Below are positions 8,289 through 16,856 of a stretch of 64,000 nt of DNA, in pieces; the stretch's first letter is position 1, and each line of letters opens with the position of its first letter. The position numbers and the translations under genes are program-made. Under the pieces are notes generated by a model, which had not been told where the DNA came from, did no database searches, and saw only the letters and a program-made list of their open reading frames with translations. Source of the DNA: Asaia sp037151935 (GTDB lineage Bacteria; Pseudomonadota; Alphaproteobacteria; Acetobacterales; Acetobacteraceae); the NCBI RefSeq assembly GCF_051628905.1, contig NZ_CP157575.1, positions 2,604,001 to 2,668,000 on the forward strand. Reading direction: 5' to 3'.

Positions 8289-8801
8289 CTATCTTGTTGC
8301 TTTGACCATGGCGACGGGCTTGGGCAAGGCGCCATCTCTTTTCAGTCCATGCCAGGCCAGAAACGTGTCGGCGAGGAAGGCAGAGAGTGCGCCGACCGTG
8401 CAGAACAGGGCACCGCCGAAGAGAAAGATGAGCCAGGCGACGGTCTGACTGTTATGAAGACTGCCCAGAAAGAGCGCGAGCGCCGCGCCGCAAGTCGAGG
8501 CACCGCCGACCCCGCCCAGCATGACGGCACTGTCGAGCGCGACGATACGTCGGCGCAACCGCCGCTGGTGACGCTCCAGCCGCGCTGTTTCCTTGGTGTC
8601 GTCATTGGCCTCGCCCAGACGATGGGCGACCTCTTCCACATGGTCGGAAACGCGGGCGAGCCGTGTATTGAACAGCGTCAGCAGAGACGCGACGCCCGAG
8701 AGCATGAAAACGGGTGTCAGCGCGACCTGAATGACATGCGCCACGCTATCGATCGGTTCGGGGGCCAGAAGGGCATTGAGGCCGACGGGGTCGAGCGCCA
8801 T
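8289..8801 (-). CDS. DUF2721 family membrane protein
   Basis: 170 residues with a first membrane segment around 18-42 (VIQVALTPVFMLSGVASLL). A charged helical stretch full of Arg and Glu follows (residues 46-90), then two more membrane segments (about 90-112 and 120-145). This arrangement, with LFNTRLARVSDHVEE after helix 1, is the DUF2721 pattern of unknown function. No catalytic residues are apparent. Confidence 0.75.
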   Translation of the reverse strand: MALDPVGLNALLAPEPIDSVAHVIQVALTPVFMLSGVASLLTLFNTRLARVSDHVEEVAHRLGEANDDTKETARLERHQRRLRRRIVALDSAVMLGGVGGASTCGAALALFLGSLHNSQTVAWLIFLFGGALFCTVGALSAFLADTFLAWHGLKRDGALPKPVAMVKATR

Positions 8802-8944
8802 GAGGCGATGGCTCCATATCTGAGTCGGAATAAGCTGGGTGTTTTACAGCTCTGGCAAAACTCTGCAACATCCGTGCCCGGCTCTGGCGCCTGTCCACAC
8901 CTGTGATAGAACTGCGGCGGTTTCTTCAGGAGGACGTCGCGCGC

Positions 8945-9772
8945 GTGGCTTTTATGACCTGTCTCCGCCCTGCTGCGCGGGGCTTTTTCCTGTCGGTTCT
9001 TCTGGCCGCGGCGGCTCCGGCATGCGGGGCGCTTTCCGCCGTCCATGCCGAGACTGTCTCTTTCGAACGATTGACCTGGACCGAGATCCAGGCGCGTTTG
9101 CAGAGCGGTACGGATACGATCATCGTGCCTGTTGGGGGCACCGAACAGAGCGGCCCCTATATCGCGGTCGGCAAGCATAATGTGAGGGCGCAAACCCAGG
9201 CGGAGCGTATCGCCGGACGTCTGGGCCACACGCTCGTGGCGCCGGTCATCGCCTATGTGCCCGAGGGCAGCACCACGCCGCGCAGCTCGCACATGCGCTT
9301 CCCCGGTACTATCTCGATTCCGCCTGCGGTATTCGAAGGGGTGATTGAGGGCGCTGGAGAGAGCTTCCATGTTCAGGGCTTTCGCCGTGTCGTTTTCATT
9401 GCCGATCATGGCGGATATTTGTCCTATCTCAAGGCAGCCGTAGAAAAGCTGAACAATAAGTGGCACGGTCAGGGAGAAGCCCTCTATCTGGCTGCGTATT
9501 ATGACAGTATCGGCGGCGCTTTTGCCGACGCCCTGCGTCAGAAAGGCCTTGGCGCGGCGCTTGGCAAACATGCCGATCTGAGCGACACGGCGCTGATGCT
9601 GGCAATCGACCCGACGATGGTGCGTCAGGACGCTCTCGAAAAGGCGCCCCTGCCGGGAGTCGCTCAGGGCGTTTATGGTGGAGACCCGCGTCCCGCTACG
9701 GTGGCGTTGGGGCAGATCGGAACGGATATTCAGGTTCAGGCAGCGCTCAGTGCCCTTGGCAAAGCCCGCTGA
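8945..9772 (+). CDS. exported creatininase-family protein with altered metal ligands
   Basis: 275 residues from a GTG at 8945, which has AGGAGG 11 bases upstream; the ATG at 8954 would be too far from it. Residues 1-35 form a signal peptide ending near AVHA, so the protein is exported. The creatininase fold is seen in IIVPVGGTEQSGPY (family: G-S-T-E-Q-H-G-P) and FIADHGGY (family: NGHGGN). The His after Glu-Gln is Ser here, and the usual Asp of the TD motif is replaced in GKHNV. The metal site therefore differs from amidohydrolases such as creatininase, and the substrate is unknown. It starts a probable pair with the secreted beta-propeller gene 25 bases downstream. Confidence 0.8.
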   Translation: MAFMTCLRPAARGFFLSVLLAAAAPACGALSAVHAETVSFERLTWTEIQARLQSGTDTIIVPVGGTEQSGPYIAVGKHNVRAQTQAERIAGRLGHTLVAPVIAYVPEGSTTPRSSHMRFPGTISIPPAVFEGVIEGAGESFHVQGFRRVVFIADHGGYLSYLKAAVEKLNNKWHGQGEALYLAAYYDSIGGAFADALRQKGLGAALGKHADLSDTALMLAIDPTMVRQDALEKAPLPGVAQGVYGGDPRPATVALGQIGTDIQVQAALSALGKAR

Positions 9773-9797
9773 GATGAGTCGTTTTCAAGGAGCATCT

Positions 9798-11105
9798 ATG
9801 AAGTTCTCACATCACGCGTTCATCGTTTCGCTGTTCGGCGTGGCGCTCGGCGCCGCCCCGGCGACATGGGCGCAGGACACCACGCCGAATGCTGTTCCGG
9901 CGGCCCCTTCGAAACCGGCTGACGCGGCGGTTTCCGCACCACAGGCCCAGCCTGCCTCACAGACAAACGCCCCGACCTCTGTTGACCCTGCCACGGCAGC
10001 GGCGCCTGCCGCCCAGGCGACGTCTGGCGCCGTGCAGACCATTCCCGGCATGCCAGCCGTGATCGACCCGAAGAATATCTATAGCGAGACGGTCGCCGGC
10101 AGGATTTCGCCCGCCATCAAGGACGATCTGGCGCGGGTCTATGTGCCCAATCTGCGCGGCAACAGCGTATCGGTCATCGACCCTGCGACTTTCAAGGTGG
10201 TCGATACCTTCAAGGTGGGCCGCAGCCCGCAGCATGTCGTACCGAGCTGGGATCTGCGCACGCTCTGGGTCACCAACAACGCCGAGGGCAGCAATGACGG
10301 CAGCCTGACCCCCATCGATCCGCGCACAGGCAAGCCGGGCACGGCCGTCACGGTAGACGACCCCTACAACATGTATTTCACCCCCGATGGCAAATACGCC
10401 ATCGTGGTGGCCGAGGCCCATGAGCGTCTCGATTTTCGCGATCCGCATAGCATGGCGCTGATCGGTTCGGTCGAGGCTCCCCAGTGCAAGGGCATCAACC
10501 ACGCCGATTTCTCGATCGACGGGCGCTATGCCATCTTCACCTGCGAGTTCGGCGGCTATCTGGCCAAGATCGACACCGTCAATCGCAGCCTGATCGGCTA
10601 CTTGAAGCTTTCCAAGGGCGGTATGCCGCAGGATATCCTGACGGCGCCCGACGGGCATAAATTCTATATTGCCGACATGCATGCCGATGGCGTGTTCGTG
10701 GTCGATGGCGACAGCTTCAAGGAGACCGGCTTCATTCCAACCGGTCCCGGCACGCATGGCGAATATCCGAGCCGCGACGGCAAGTTCATGTATGTGGCCA
10801 ATCGCGGGTCGCACAAGATCCATGGCCCGCGCCACAGCCCCGGCAGCGTATCGGTTATCGATTTCGCGACGGACAAGGTGGTCAGGACCTGGCCGATCCC
10901 CGGTGGCGGCAGCCCCGATATGGGCAATGTCAGCGCAGACGGAAAGCTGCTTTGGCTCTCGGGACGTTTCGATGACGTGGCCTATGCCATCAATACCGAA
11001 ACCGGCGAGATGAAGAAGATCCCTGTCGGCGCCGAGCCGCACGGTCTGACCGTCTGGCCTCAGCCGGGCCGTTACAGCGTCGGTCATACCGGTATCCTGC
11101 GCTAA
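9798..11105 (+). CDS. secreted YVTN/NHL-type beta-propeller protein
   Basis: 435 residues from an ATG with AAGGAG 6-9 bases upstream. A signal peptide (MKFSHHAFIVSLFGVALG..., cleavage after TWA) is followed by a low-complexity Ala/Pro/Thr/Gln linker (about residues 27-85). A repeat propeller follows, with phrases such as RVYVPNLRGNSVSVIDPATFK and GKFMYVANRGSHK, typical of YVTN repeats. Such proteins act in the periplasm, often as partners of redox enzymes or as binding proteins. It follows the exported creatininase-like gene and may share its transcript. The exact role is unknown. Confidence 0.85.
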   Translation: MKFSHHAFIVSLFGVALGAAPATWAQDTTPNAVPAAPSKPADAAVSAPQAQPASQTNAPTSVDPATAAAPAAQATSGAVQTIPGMPAVIDPKNIYSETVAGRISPAIKDDLARVYVPNLRGNSVSVIDPATFKVVDTFKVGRSPQHVVPSWDLRTLWVTNNAEGSNDGSLTPIDPRTGKPGTAVTVDDPYNMYFTPDGKYAIVVAEAHERLDFRDPHSMALIGSVEAPQCKGINHADFSIDGRYAIFTCEFGGYLAKIDTVNRSLIGYLKLSKGGMPQDILTAPDGHKFYIADMHADGVFVVDGDSFKETGFIPTGPGTHGEYPSRDGKFMYVANRGSHKIHGPRHSPGSVSVIDFATDKVVRTWPIPGGGSPDMGNVSADGKLLWLSGRFDDVAYAINTETGEMKKIPVGAEPHGLTVWPQPGRYSVGHTGILR

Positions 11106-11126
11106 GCAGTCCCCGGTTTTCCCTGT

Positions 11127-11165
11127 CGCCCCATTCTGGCTTTTTGGGCCGATGGGGCGCTTTCG
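11127..11165 (+). terminator. hairpin after the beta-propeller gene
   Basis: CGCCCCAT at 11127-11134 pairs with ATGGGGCG at 11152-11159, followed by CTTTC. It lies 22 bases after the stop codon and separates this gene from lldD. Confidence 0.5.
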
Positions 11166-11286
11166 GCAGGCGCATGGCCTGAAAGAGTCCCGTCTGGGCA
11201 CCACGGTGATGTGACTGGACGCCTCGGGGTAATGCGGTCCTGCTGGACGTTGACAATAAGACGTTCATTCTCAGGAGCCCGATCCC

Positions 11287-12429
11287 ATGCTGATTTCCGC
11301 CCCGACGGATTTTCGCAAGGCTGCGCGCCGCAAGCTGCCGCCTTTCCTGTTCCATTACATTGATGGCGGGGCCTACGCGGAACATACGATGCGGCGCAAT
11401 CGGGCTGATTTGTCTGATGTCGCGTTGAGGCAGCGCGTTTTGCGCAATGTCTCCGGTCTCGATACCTCTACCACGCTTTTCGGCCAGAAACTCAGCCTCC
11501 CAGCCGCCCTTGCGCCGGTTGGGCTGACCGGCATGTATGCGCGACGCGGCGAAGTTCAGGCGGCACGCGCCGCTGCTCGCAAGGGCATTCCCTTCACGCT
11601 TTCGACCGTTTCGGTTTGTCCCATCGAGGAGGTGCAGAGCCAGAGCCCCGCGCCGATCTGGTTTCAGCTTTATGTGCTGAAAGATCGTGGTTTCATGCGC
11701 AATGTGCTGGAGCGCGCACGCGATGCAGGGGTGACGACACTCGTCTTCACGGTCGATATGCCGACGCCGGGCGCACGTTATCGCGACGTGCATTCGGGTA
11801 TGTCCGGCCCCTATGCGGCGGCGCGGCGTATCGCTCAGGCAGTGCTCCATCCCGAATGGGCCTGGGATGTTGGTCTCAACGGAAGGCCGCATGATCTGGG
11901 CAATATCTCGACCTATCGCGGCCACCCGACGGGGCTCGAAGATTATATCGGCTGGCTGGCCCAGAATTTCGACTCGTCGATCAGCTGGAAAGATCTGGAA
12001 TGGATACGCACGTTCTGGAAAGGACCGATGCTGATCAAGGGGATTCTCGACCCTGAGGATGCCCGCGACGCCGTGCGTTTTGGCGCCGATGGGATCGTGG
12101 TGTCCAATCATGGAGGCAGACAGCTCGATGGCGTCATGTCGAGTTGTCGTGCCCTGCCGCCTATCGCGGATGCGGTGAAGGGCGATCTGGCCATTCTGGT
12201 CGATTCCGGCGTGCGGTCGGGTCTGGATATTGCCCGCATGGTCGCCCTCGGTGCGGATGCCGTGCTTCTGGGGCGTGCCTATATCTACGCCCTTGCTGCA
12301 GGCGGGCAGCGCGGGGTCGAGAAGCTTCTCGATCTGATGGAGCGCGAATTGCGCGTTGCCATGACCTTGACCGGTGCACGGTCGATTGCCGAAATCACGT
12401 CGGAAAGTCTCGTGAAAGCCATAGGCTGA
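11287..12429 (+). CDS. lldD: FMN-dependent L-lactate dehydrogenase
   Basis: 380 residues, the usual length for LldD of the FMN-dependent alpha-hydroxy acid dehydrogenase family, which oxidises L-lactate to pyruvate at the membrane and feeds electrons to quinone. Seen: PFLFHYIDGGAYAEHT near the N-terminus, APVGLTGMYARRGE, STVSVCPIEEV, the substrate/FMN block IVVSNHGGRQLDG with active-site His275, and LGADAVLLGRAYIYALAAGG near the end. AGGAG is 7 bases before the ATG. Lactate oxidation fits acetic acid bacteria. A glycolate-oxidase or mandelate-dehydrogenase specificity cannot be fully excluded. Confidence 0.9.
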   Translation: MLISAPTDFRKAARRKLPPFLFHYIDGGAYAEHTMRRNRADLSDVALRQRVLRNVSGLDTSTTLFGQKLSLPAALAPVGLTGMYARRGEVQAARAAARKGIPFTLSTVSVCPIEEVQSQSPAPIWFQLYVLKDRGFMRNVLERARDAGVTTLVFTVDMPTPGARYRDVHSGMSGPYAAARRIAQAVLHPEWAWDVGLNGRPHDLGNISTYRGHPTGLEDYIGWLAQNFDSSISWKDLEWIRTFWKGPMLIKGILDPEDARDAVRFGADGIVVSNHGGRQLDGVMSSCRALPPIADAVKGDLAILVDSGVRSGLDIARMVALGADAVLLGRAYIYALAAGGQRGVEKLLDLMERELRVAMTLTGARSIAEITSESLVKAIG

Positions 12430-12444
12430 TCCGTCACGTCAGGC

Positions 12445-12462
12445 GGCCCTCAGGGGAGGGCC
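12445..12462. terminator. hairpin between lldD and the convergent transporter gene
   Basis: GGCCCTC, a 4-base loop, then GAGGGCC gives a perfect 7-bp stem 15 bases after the lldD stop, in a 71-bp space between convergent genes. There is no T-run. Confidence 0.45.
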
Positions 12463-12500
12463 GGTCTGCCATCGGAGAGACAAAGCAAAGAGCGCACGGG

Positions 12501-13436
12501 TCAGAGCGGTATCTGGAATTGCAGCCAGTAACGATCGCCGCGCGTGCTGTTCTGCACGCCCATTTCATGTTGCCATTTGAGCGCGACTGCGTAAGGCGGC
12601 TTGAAAAACCAGATAAGCTGCGGGCCCAGCGCGAATTTGCTCAGGCGATTGCCGTCTCCGACACGATGTCCATTTTGCACGTCATTGGTGAATTGCGACG
12701 TCACGAAACCGTTCAGGCCAAGACGGAGCTGTGGCAAGGCAGGGGCGATCATGTAATTCGCGCCGAAATCGATATTGATGACGTTGCCTGATTTATAGTC
12801 GGTGGCACCGTTTTTCGAATTGATCTGGAGTTCGCCCTCGGCTGACACGTCGAAGCGTTTTGTCGGCATCCAGGTCAGGGCCGCTTCCTGATTGAAAGCA
12901 AAGACATGCGTCGATTCATTGACGAGATCGGTCTTGCTGAACGCGCCTATGGGCAGAAAGGCGCCCTCGCCAAGATAAACATGCACGGTTGGTGTGTGCC
13001 ATGAGAGATAGAGTGGCGCGACATAGAGCCAGTTGGCGCCGAATGCGGTTCCACCCTGTCCGCCTGCGCGCAAGGTCAGGCTGTTGACGGCCATAATGGC
13101 GCTGCTCGATAGTGTCGCGCCGAGAAACTGCCCGTTCCAGCTATGGAAAATTCTGGCGGCGTTGGCGATGGCGGTCGCCCTGAAGCCTGGCACTGCAGAT
13201 TTCTTGCCCGTGCTGGAATAGGCTCCATTCGGATTGACCACGAAATAATCCTGCCAGAAAGTCTGGCCTTGCGGCGGCGTCAGCGCGGGATAGATCGTCT
13301 GCACGCCCGAGGCCCAGTTGGTCTGGCCGCCTTCGGTAGCCTGTGCTGCCGGTATCAGGCCCGGACATGCCAGGCCCAGGCAGAGTGTTGTCAGGCAAAG
13401 CGTAAGGGCCACACTGGTTTTCAGGATCTGCTTCAT
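12501..13436 (-). CDS. outer-membrane transporter-like protein (SphA/phenol MetA-degradation family)
   Basis: 311 residues with a signal peptide (MKQILKTSVALTLCLTTLCLG..., cleavage near AQA). The rest has the alternating pattern of an outer-membrane barrel, ending in RYWLQFQIPL. Family-like phrases include TEGG at the mature N-terminus, FGANWLYVAPLYLSWHT and LRLGLNGF. Members of the SphA/MetA-degradation family are found beside catabolic operons for aromatics and solvents and are assumed to bring hydrophobic substrates in. Here it is divergent from the AraC-nitrilase-aldoxime dehydratase genes, so it may admit aldoximes or nitriles. That link is inference from position. Confidence 0.75.
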   Translation of the reverse strand: MKQILKTSVALTLCLTTLCLGLACPGLIPAAQATEGGQTNWASGVQTIYPALTPPQGQTFWQDYFVVNPNGAYSSTGKKSAVPGFRATAIANAARIFHSWNGQFLGATLSSSAIMAVNSLTLRAGGQGGTAFGANWLYVAPLYLSWHTPTVHVYLGEGAFLPIGAFSKTDLVNESTHVFAFNQEAALTWMPTKRFDVSAEGELQINSKNGATDYKSGNVINIDFGANYMIAPALPQLRLGLNGFVTSQFTNDVQNGHRVGDGNRLSKFALGPQLIWFFKPPYAVALKWQHEMGVQNSTRGDRYWLQFQIPL

Positions 13437-13628
13437 CTCATCCCCGCTTGAAATCGAGCAGGAATGTCAGCATGCAGACAGGGTGCGGCTCTTGTCTGAC
13501 AGAGAGGGTTCTTTTGCCCAGGGAGGTCGTATTGTCCCAAGGCGGAACAATAACGATACCGCAACATTTTGCAGCATGCTAATCGGGTTTCTGCGGTCGG
13601 ATGACGGTACAGACGGAGGCAAAGAGAT

Positions 13629-14603
13629 ATGCCGCTTGTATTGCAGAGTTACGATATTGCAGGTCTGTCGCCCCGAGCCGGGCTCGAGTTCTGGCACGAT
13701 ATCGTCTGCCGGTCTTTCGTGCCGCTCGAATGCGCGCCGCAACAGAGCGGGTTTCGGGGCGCGGTCACGCGTCTTGCCCTCGACTCTTTCAGCGTCTCGA
13801 CCGTGCGCTCCAGTGCGCAGTCGGTCTCACGCACGCGCCGCCTGATCGGTGCCTCTGAGGGCACACATTACCTGCTGAGCCTCGGTGTCAGTGGCAGGGG
13901 GCAGGTTTTGCAGGATGGGCGCGAGGCTGTCGTACTGCCCGGTAATTTCGCGCTGTATCATTCGAGCCGTCCTTACACGCTGCGTTTCGATCGCGATTTC
14001 GAACAGATCATCTTCATGCTGCCGAGCGAGGCGCTGAATGCCCGCTTCGGCCATGCGGAACACCTCACGGCGACTCTGATCGATACGTCCAACCCTCTGG
14101 CAGAGCTGACGCGCCATTTCCTGACCGGGCTGATGGCCACCACACGGGCTTTGCCTGACATGCTGGTGTCGAAACTCACCGCCCAAGCCGCCGAGCTGGT
14201 CGCGACCATGCTGATCGCCACCGGCACGCGCTCAGGGGCCCCGACATCGCACCGCATGGCCATGGGGCTACAGATACGCAATGCCATCGAGACGCGTCTG
14301 CGTGATCCCGATCTCGGGCGCAGGGCGCTTGCCGAGCAGTTTCGTATCTCCACGCGCTATCTCGACGATCTGTTTGCCGATGAAGGGCTGGGGGTGGCCG
14401 AATATGTCATGAAGCGTCGTCTCGAATGGGCGCGCGGCGCATTATCCGACCCGGGCCGGGACCGTTATCAGATTGGCGAAATCGCCCGTATGAGCGGGTT
14501 TGTAAGCCAGGCTCATTTCAGCCGGGTTTTTTCAGCGGCCTATGGCTGCGCCCCCCGCGCCTACCGCAACAGCCGTCAGGAGAGGCTCGCCCTGCCCGAA
14601 TGA
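13629..14603 (+). CDS. AraC-family transcriptional regulator
   Basis: 324 residues. The N-terminal part (about 1-190) resembles the AraC-binding-like domain of regulators such as NitR/FeaR, with FWHDIVCRSFVPLE and a cupin-like core. The C-terminal two HTH motifs cover about 215-315; IGEIARMSGFVSQAHFSRVFSAAYGCAPRAYR is the AraC signature, given here only to locate it. GGAGG precedes the ATG by 9 bases. It is immediately upstream of nitrilase and aldoxime dehydratase on the same strand, and NitR-type AraC regulators are known activators of nitrilase genes. Confidence 0.87.
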   Translation: MPLVLQSYDIAGLSPRAGLEFWHDIVCRSFVPLECAPQQSGFRGAVTRLALDSFSVSTVRSSAQSVSRTRRLIGASEGTHYLLSLGVSGRGQVLQDGREAVVLPGNFALYHSSRPYTLRFDRDFEQIIFMLPSEALNARFGHAEHLTATLIDTSNPLAELTRHFLTGLMATTRALPDMLVSKLTAQAAELVATMLIATGTRSGAPTSHRMAMGLQIRNAIETRLRDPDLGRRALAEQFRISTRYLDDLFADEGLGVAEYVMKRRLEWARGALSDPGRDRYQIGEIARMSGFVSQAHFSRVFSAAYGCAPRAYRNSRQERLALPE

Positions 14604-14739
14604 AGACCGGCATATGCCTCGAAAACGGCAGGCATGTTTTGCTTCCTTCACAGACAAGACAGAAATTCGTTCCGACCTAAGATCGATCTTGTTCCGGGCA
14701 TTTTCCGCCCGACCAGACATCAACGGACGGAGCAGGCAC

Positions 14740-15768
14740 ATGAGTCTCAAGCACCCCCGATACAAGGTCGCTGTCGTTCAGGCAGCCCCGGTCTTTCTCG
14801 ATCTCGACGCCACCATCGACAAGACGATTGCCCTGATCAGGGAGGCGGCTGCTTCGGGCGCTGCGCTGATCGCTTTCCCCGAGACGTTCATCCCCGGCTA
14901 TCCTTGGCACATCTGGCTCGACAGCCCGGCCTGGTCGATCGGCAAAGGCTTTACCAGCCGTTATTTCGATAACTCGCTCGCTTATGAAAGTCCCGAGGCC
15001 GACCGCCTGCGCAAGGCTGTCAGAGAGTCAGGCATCACGGCCGTTCTGGGTCTGTCCGAGCGTTATGAGGGCTCGCTTTATATCGCTCAATGGATCCTCG
15101 GGCCCGATGGCGAGACGGTTGCGACCCGACGCAAGCTGCGTGTGACCCATGTGGAACGCACCGTCTATGGCGAGGGCGATGGCAGCGATCTGGCCGTGCA
15201 TGACCTGCCGGGTCTGGGCCGTGTGGGGGCGCTCTGCTGCTGGGAGCATATCCAGCCTCTGACGAAATATGCGATGTATGCCCAGAACGAGCAGGTGCAT
15301 GTGGGTGCGTGGCCCAGTTTTTCGCTTTACGAACCCTTCGCCTACGCGCTGAGTGCGGAGGTGAACACTGCGGCCTCTCGGGTCTATGCGGTTGAGGGTG
15401 GCTGTTTCGTGCTGGCGCCTTGCGCGGTCGTTTCCGAAACCATGCTCGAGGTCTTGTGCGACACGCCGAACAAACGCGAGCTTCTTCGTGCCGGTGGTGC
15501 CGCCGCCCGCATCTTCGGCCCCGATGGTCGTGAGCGTGCCACACCTCTCGCGCCGGATGAGGAGGGACTGCTCTACGCAGAGATCGATCTGGCAGCCATT
15601 CCCATTGCCAAGGCCTCGGCCGATCCGGTCGGTCATTATTCGCGTCCCGATGTCACCCGTCTGCTGTTCAACCCGACCAGAGCGCGCCGTGTGGAGTATG
15701 TCAGACCGGCTGATCCCGATCCGGTCGAGAGTGCGTCGTTTGCCTTCCCGCTTTCGGGTGAGGCCTGA
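14740..15768 (+). CDS. nitrilase (aliphatic/arylacetonitrilase type)
   Basis: 342 residues from the ATG at 14740. The catalytic triad of the nitrilase superfamily is readable: Glu48 in FPETFIPGYPW, Lys132 in RRKLRVTHVER and Cys167 in LCCWEH. The CWEH context is the true nitrilase branch (nitrile to carboxylic acid plus ammonia) and not amidase or carbamoylase. HVGAWPSF and the oligomer-forming C-terminal tail are also present. The aldoxime dehydratase starts 3 bases after its stop codon, so the pair turns aldoxime into nitrile and then acid. Confidence 0.93.
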   Translation: MSLKHPRYKVAVVQAAPVFLDLDATIDKTIALIREAAASGAALIAFPETFIPGYPWHIWLDSPAWSIGKGFTSRYFDNSLAYESPEADRLRKAVRESGITAVLGLSERYEGSLYIAQWILGPDGETVATRRKLRVTHVERTVYGEGDGSDLAVHDLPGLGRVGALCCWEHIQPLTKYAMYAQNEQVHVGAWPSFSLYEPFAYALSAEVNTAASRVYAVEGGCFVLAPCAVVSETMLEVLCDTPNKRELLRAGGAAARIFGPDGRERATPLAPDEEGLLYAEIDLAAIPIAKASADPVGHYSRPDVTRLLFNPTRARRVEYVRPADPDPVESASFAFPLSGEA

Positions 15769-15770
15769 TC

Positions 15771-16814
15771 ATGGAAAGCGCCATTGCTCCGCATCTTCGC
15801 TGTCCGCGCTCGCGAGAGCGGCGGATTGCCGATGATTTTCAGCCGCCTTTCCCTGCCTGGACGGCGCGCGGCAAGACGGAATCGTCTCAACGCGTCATGG
15901 GGTATTTCGGGGTGCAATGGCGCGAGGACACGCAGGCGGAACAGGCAGGCCACCTTCTTGCCGCTCTGGTCCGTCAGCTTGGGGATGGGGAGGCGGCCCA
16001 GGGCATAGAGCGTGCCGACTTCATCGACAGCGCAGGCTACGCCAATGGTGTTGCAATCGGCTATTGGCCCGATCCCGACTCCTATCGGGTCTGGTGGCAG
16101 CAGCACGTAGCCTGGTGGGCCGATCCAGCGCGAGAAAGCGAGGGCATGGGTCTCTATCGCGAGATCTATCTGCCACGTAGTACCCATCTCGAAACGCTGT
16201 TCAGCGCGGCCGACCGGCTGGAAGGGGTCGGTGTCCTGCTGGGCGAAAGAAGCGCCGAGACGATACAGGAGCACGGTTATTGGGGCGGTATGCGCGACCG
16301 TATTCCTGCCAGCCAGACCGATGCACTGGCCTCGTCAGGTGGAAGGGTCGTCCAGGAGGAGGCTCCGCTTCGCCGACGCGTGATCAGCCACGAAGGGGTC
16401 GCCCTGATCCGCTCGGGGCAGGATTGGTCAGATGTAACGGGAGAAGAGCTGACGCTTTATCGCGACCGCATCGAGCCGACCTTGCGGGCAGGCATGGCGT
16501 TCCTGCGTGACGAGGGGCTGGCTATCGGATGCTATTTCAATCGCTATATGCGTGTCAGCATTGAGAATGGTGGCAAGCCCTGTCGCAGCTTTGGAATGAG
16601 TGCCTGGCGCGATCTGGCTTCAATGGAAAGCTGGGCCGAGCATCATCCGACCCACAAGGCGATCTTCGGCGATTTCCTTCAGGTCGTGCAGCAATTACAA
16701 GGCAGGCTCGCCCTGCGCCTGTTCCACGAGGTGGCCGTTCTGCAAAGCGATGCCCAGATACTCGAGTATATTGGTTGTCACGACCGGACAGGGATGCTGA
16801 ATGGCGCGATCTGA
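15771..16814 (+). CDS. oxd: aldoxime dehydratase (heme lyase, OxdA/OxdB family)
   Basis: 347 residues, the normal length for phenylacetaldoxime or aliphatic aldoxime dehydratases, heme enzymes that turn R-CH=N-OH into R-CN. The N-terminal CPRSRERR, FGVQWR and GYWPDPDSYRVWW, the middle IQEHGYWGGMRDRIP, and the C-terminal HHPTHKAIFGDF and LRLFHEVAVL follow the family. His in the HPTHK segment (about 295) and in LFHEV (about 319) are placed like the proximal heme ligand and the distal catalytic His; alignment should confirm. It is coupled to nitrilase, the classic aldoxime-nitrile pathway order, also seen in Bacillus OxB-1 and Rhodococcus. Confidence 0.9.
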   Translation: MESAIAPHLRCPRSRERRIADDFQPPFPAWTARGKTESSQRVMGYFGVQWREDTQAEQAGHLLAALVRQLGDGEAAQGIERADFIDSAGYANGVAIGYWPDPDSYRVWWQQHVAWWADPARESEGMGLYREIYLPRSTHLETLFSAADRLEGVGVLLGERSAETIQEHGYWGGMRDRIPASQTDALASSGGRVVQEEAPLRRRVISHEGVALIRSGQDWSDVTGEELTLYRDRIEPTLRAGMAFLRDEGLAIGCYFNRYMRVSIENGGKPCRSFGMSAWRDLASMESWAEHHPTHKAIFGDFLQVVQQLQGRLALRLFHEVAVLQSDAQILEYIGCHDRTGMLNGAI

Positions 16815-16856
16815 TCGGGGCAAGGGAAAGGGCGCACCAGATCCACGCCCCTGATC

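Noticed and set aside
7956..8906. Long plus-strand open frame across the DUF2721 gene
   Set aside because: It is the complement of a clear minus-strand membrane protein and of intergenic DNA; composition is Gly/Asp/Glu/Arg-rich without a family.
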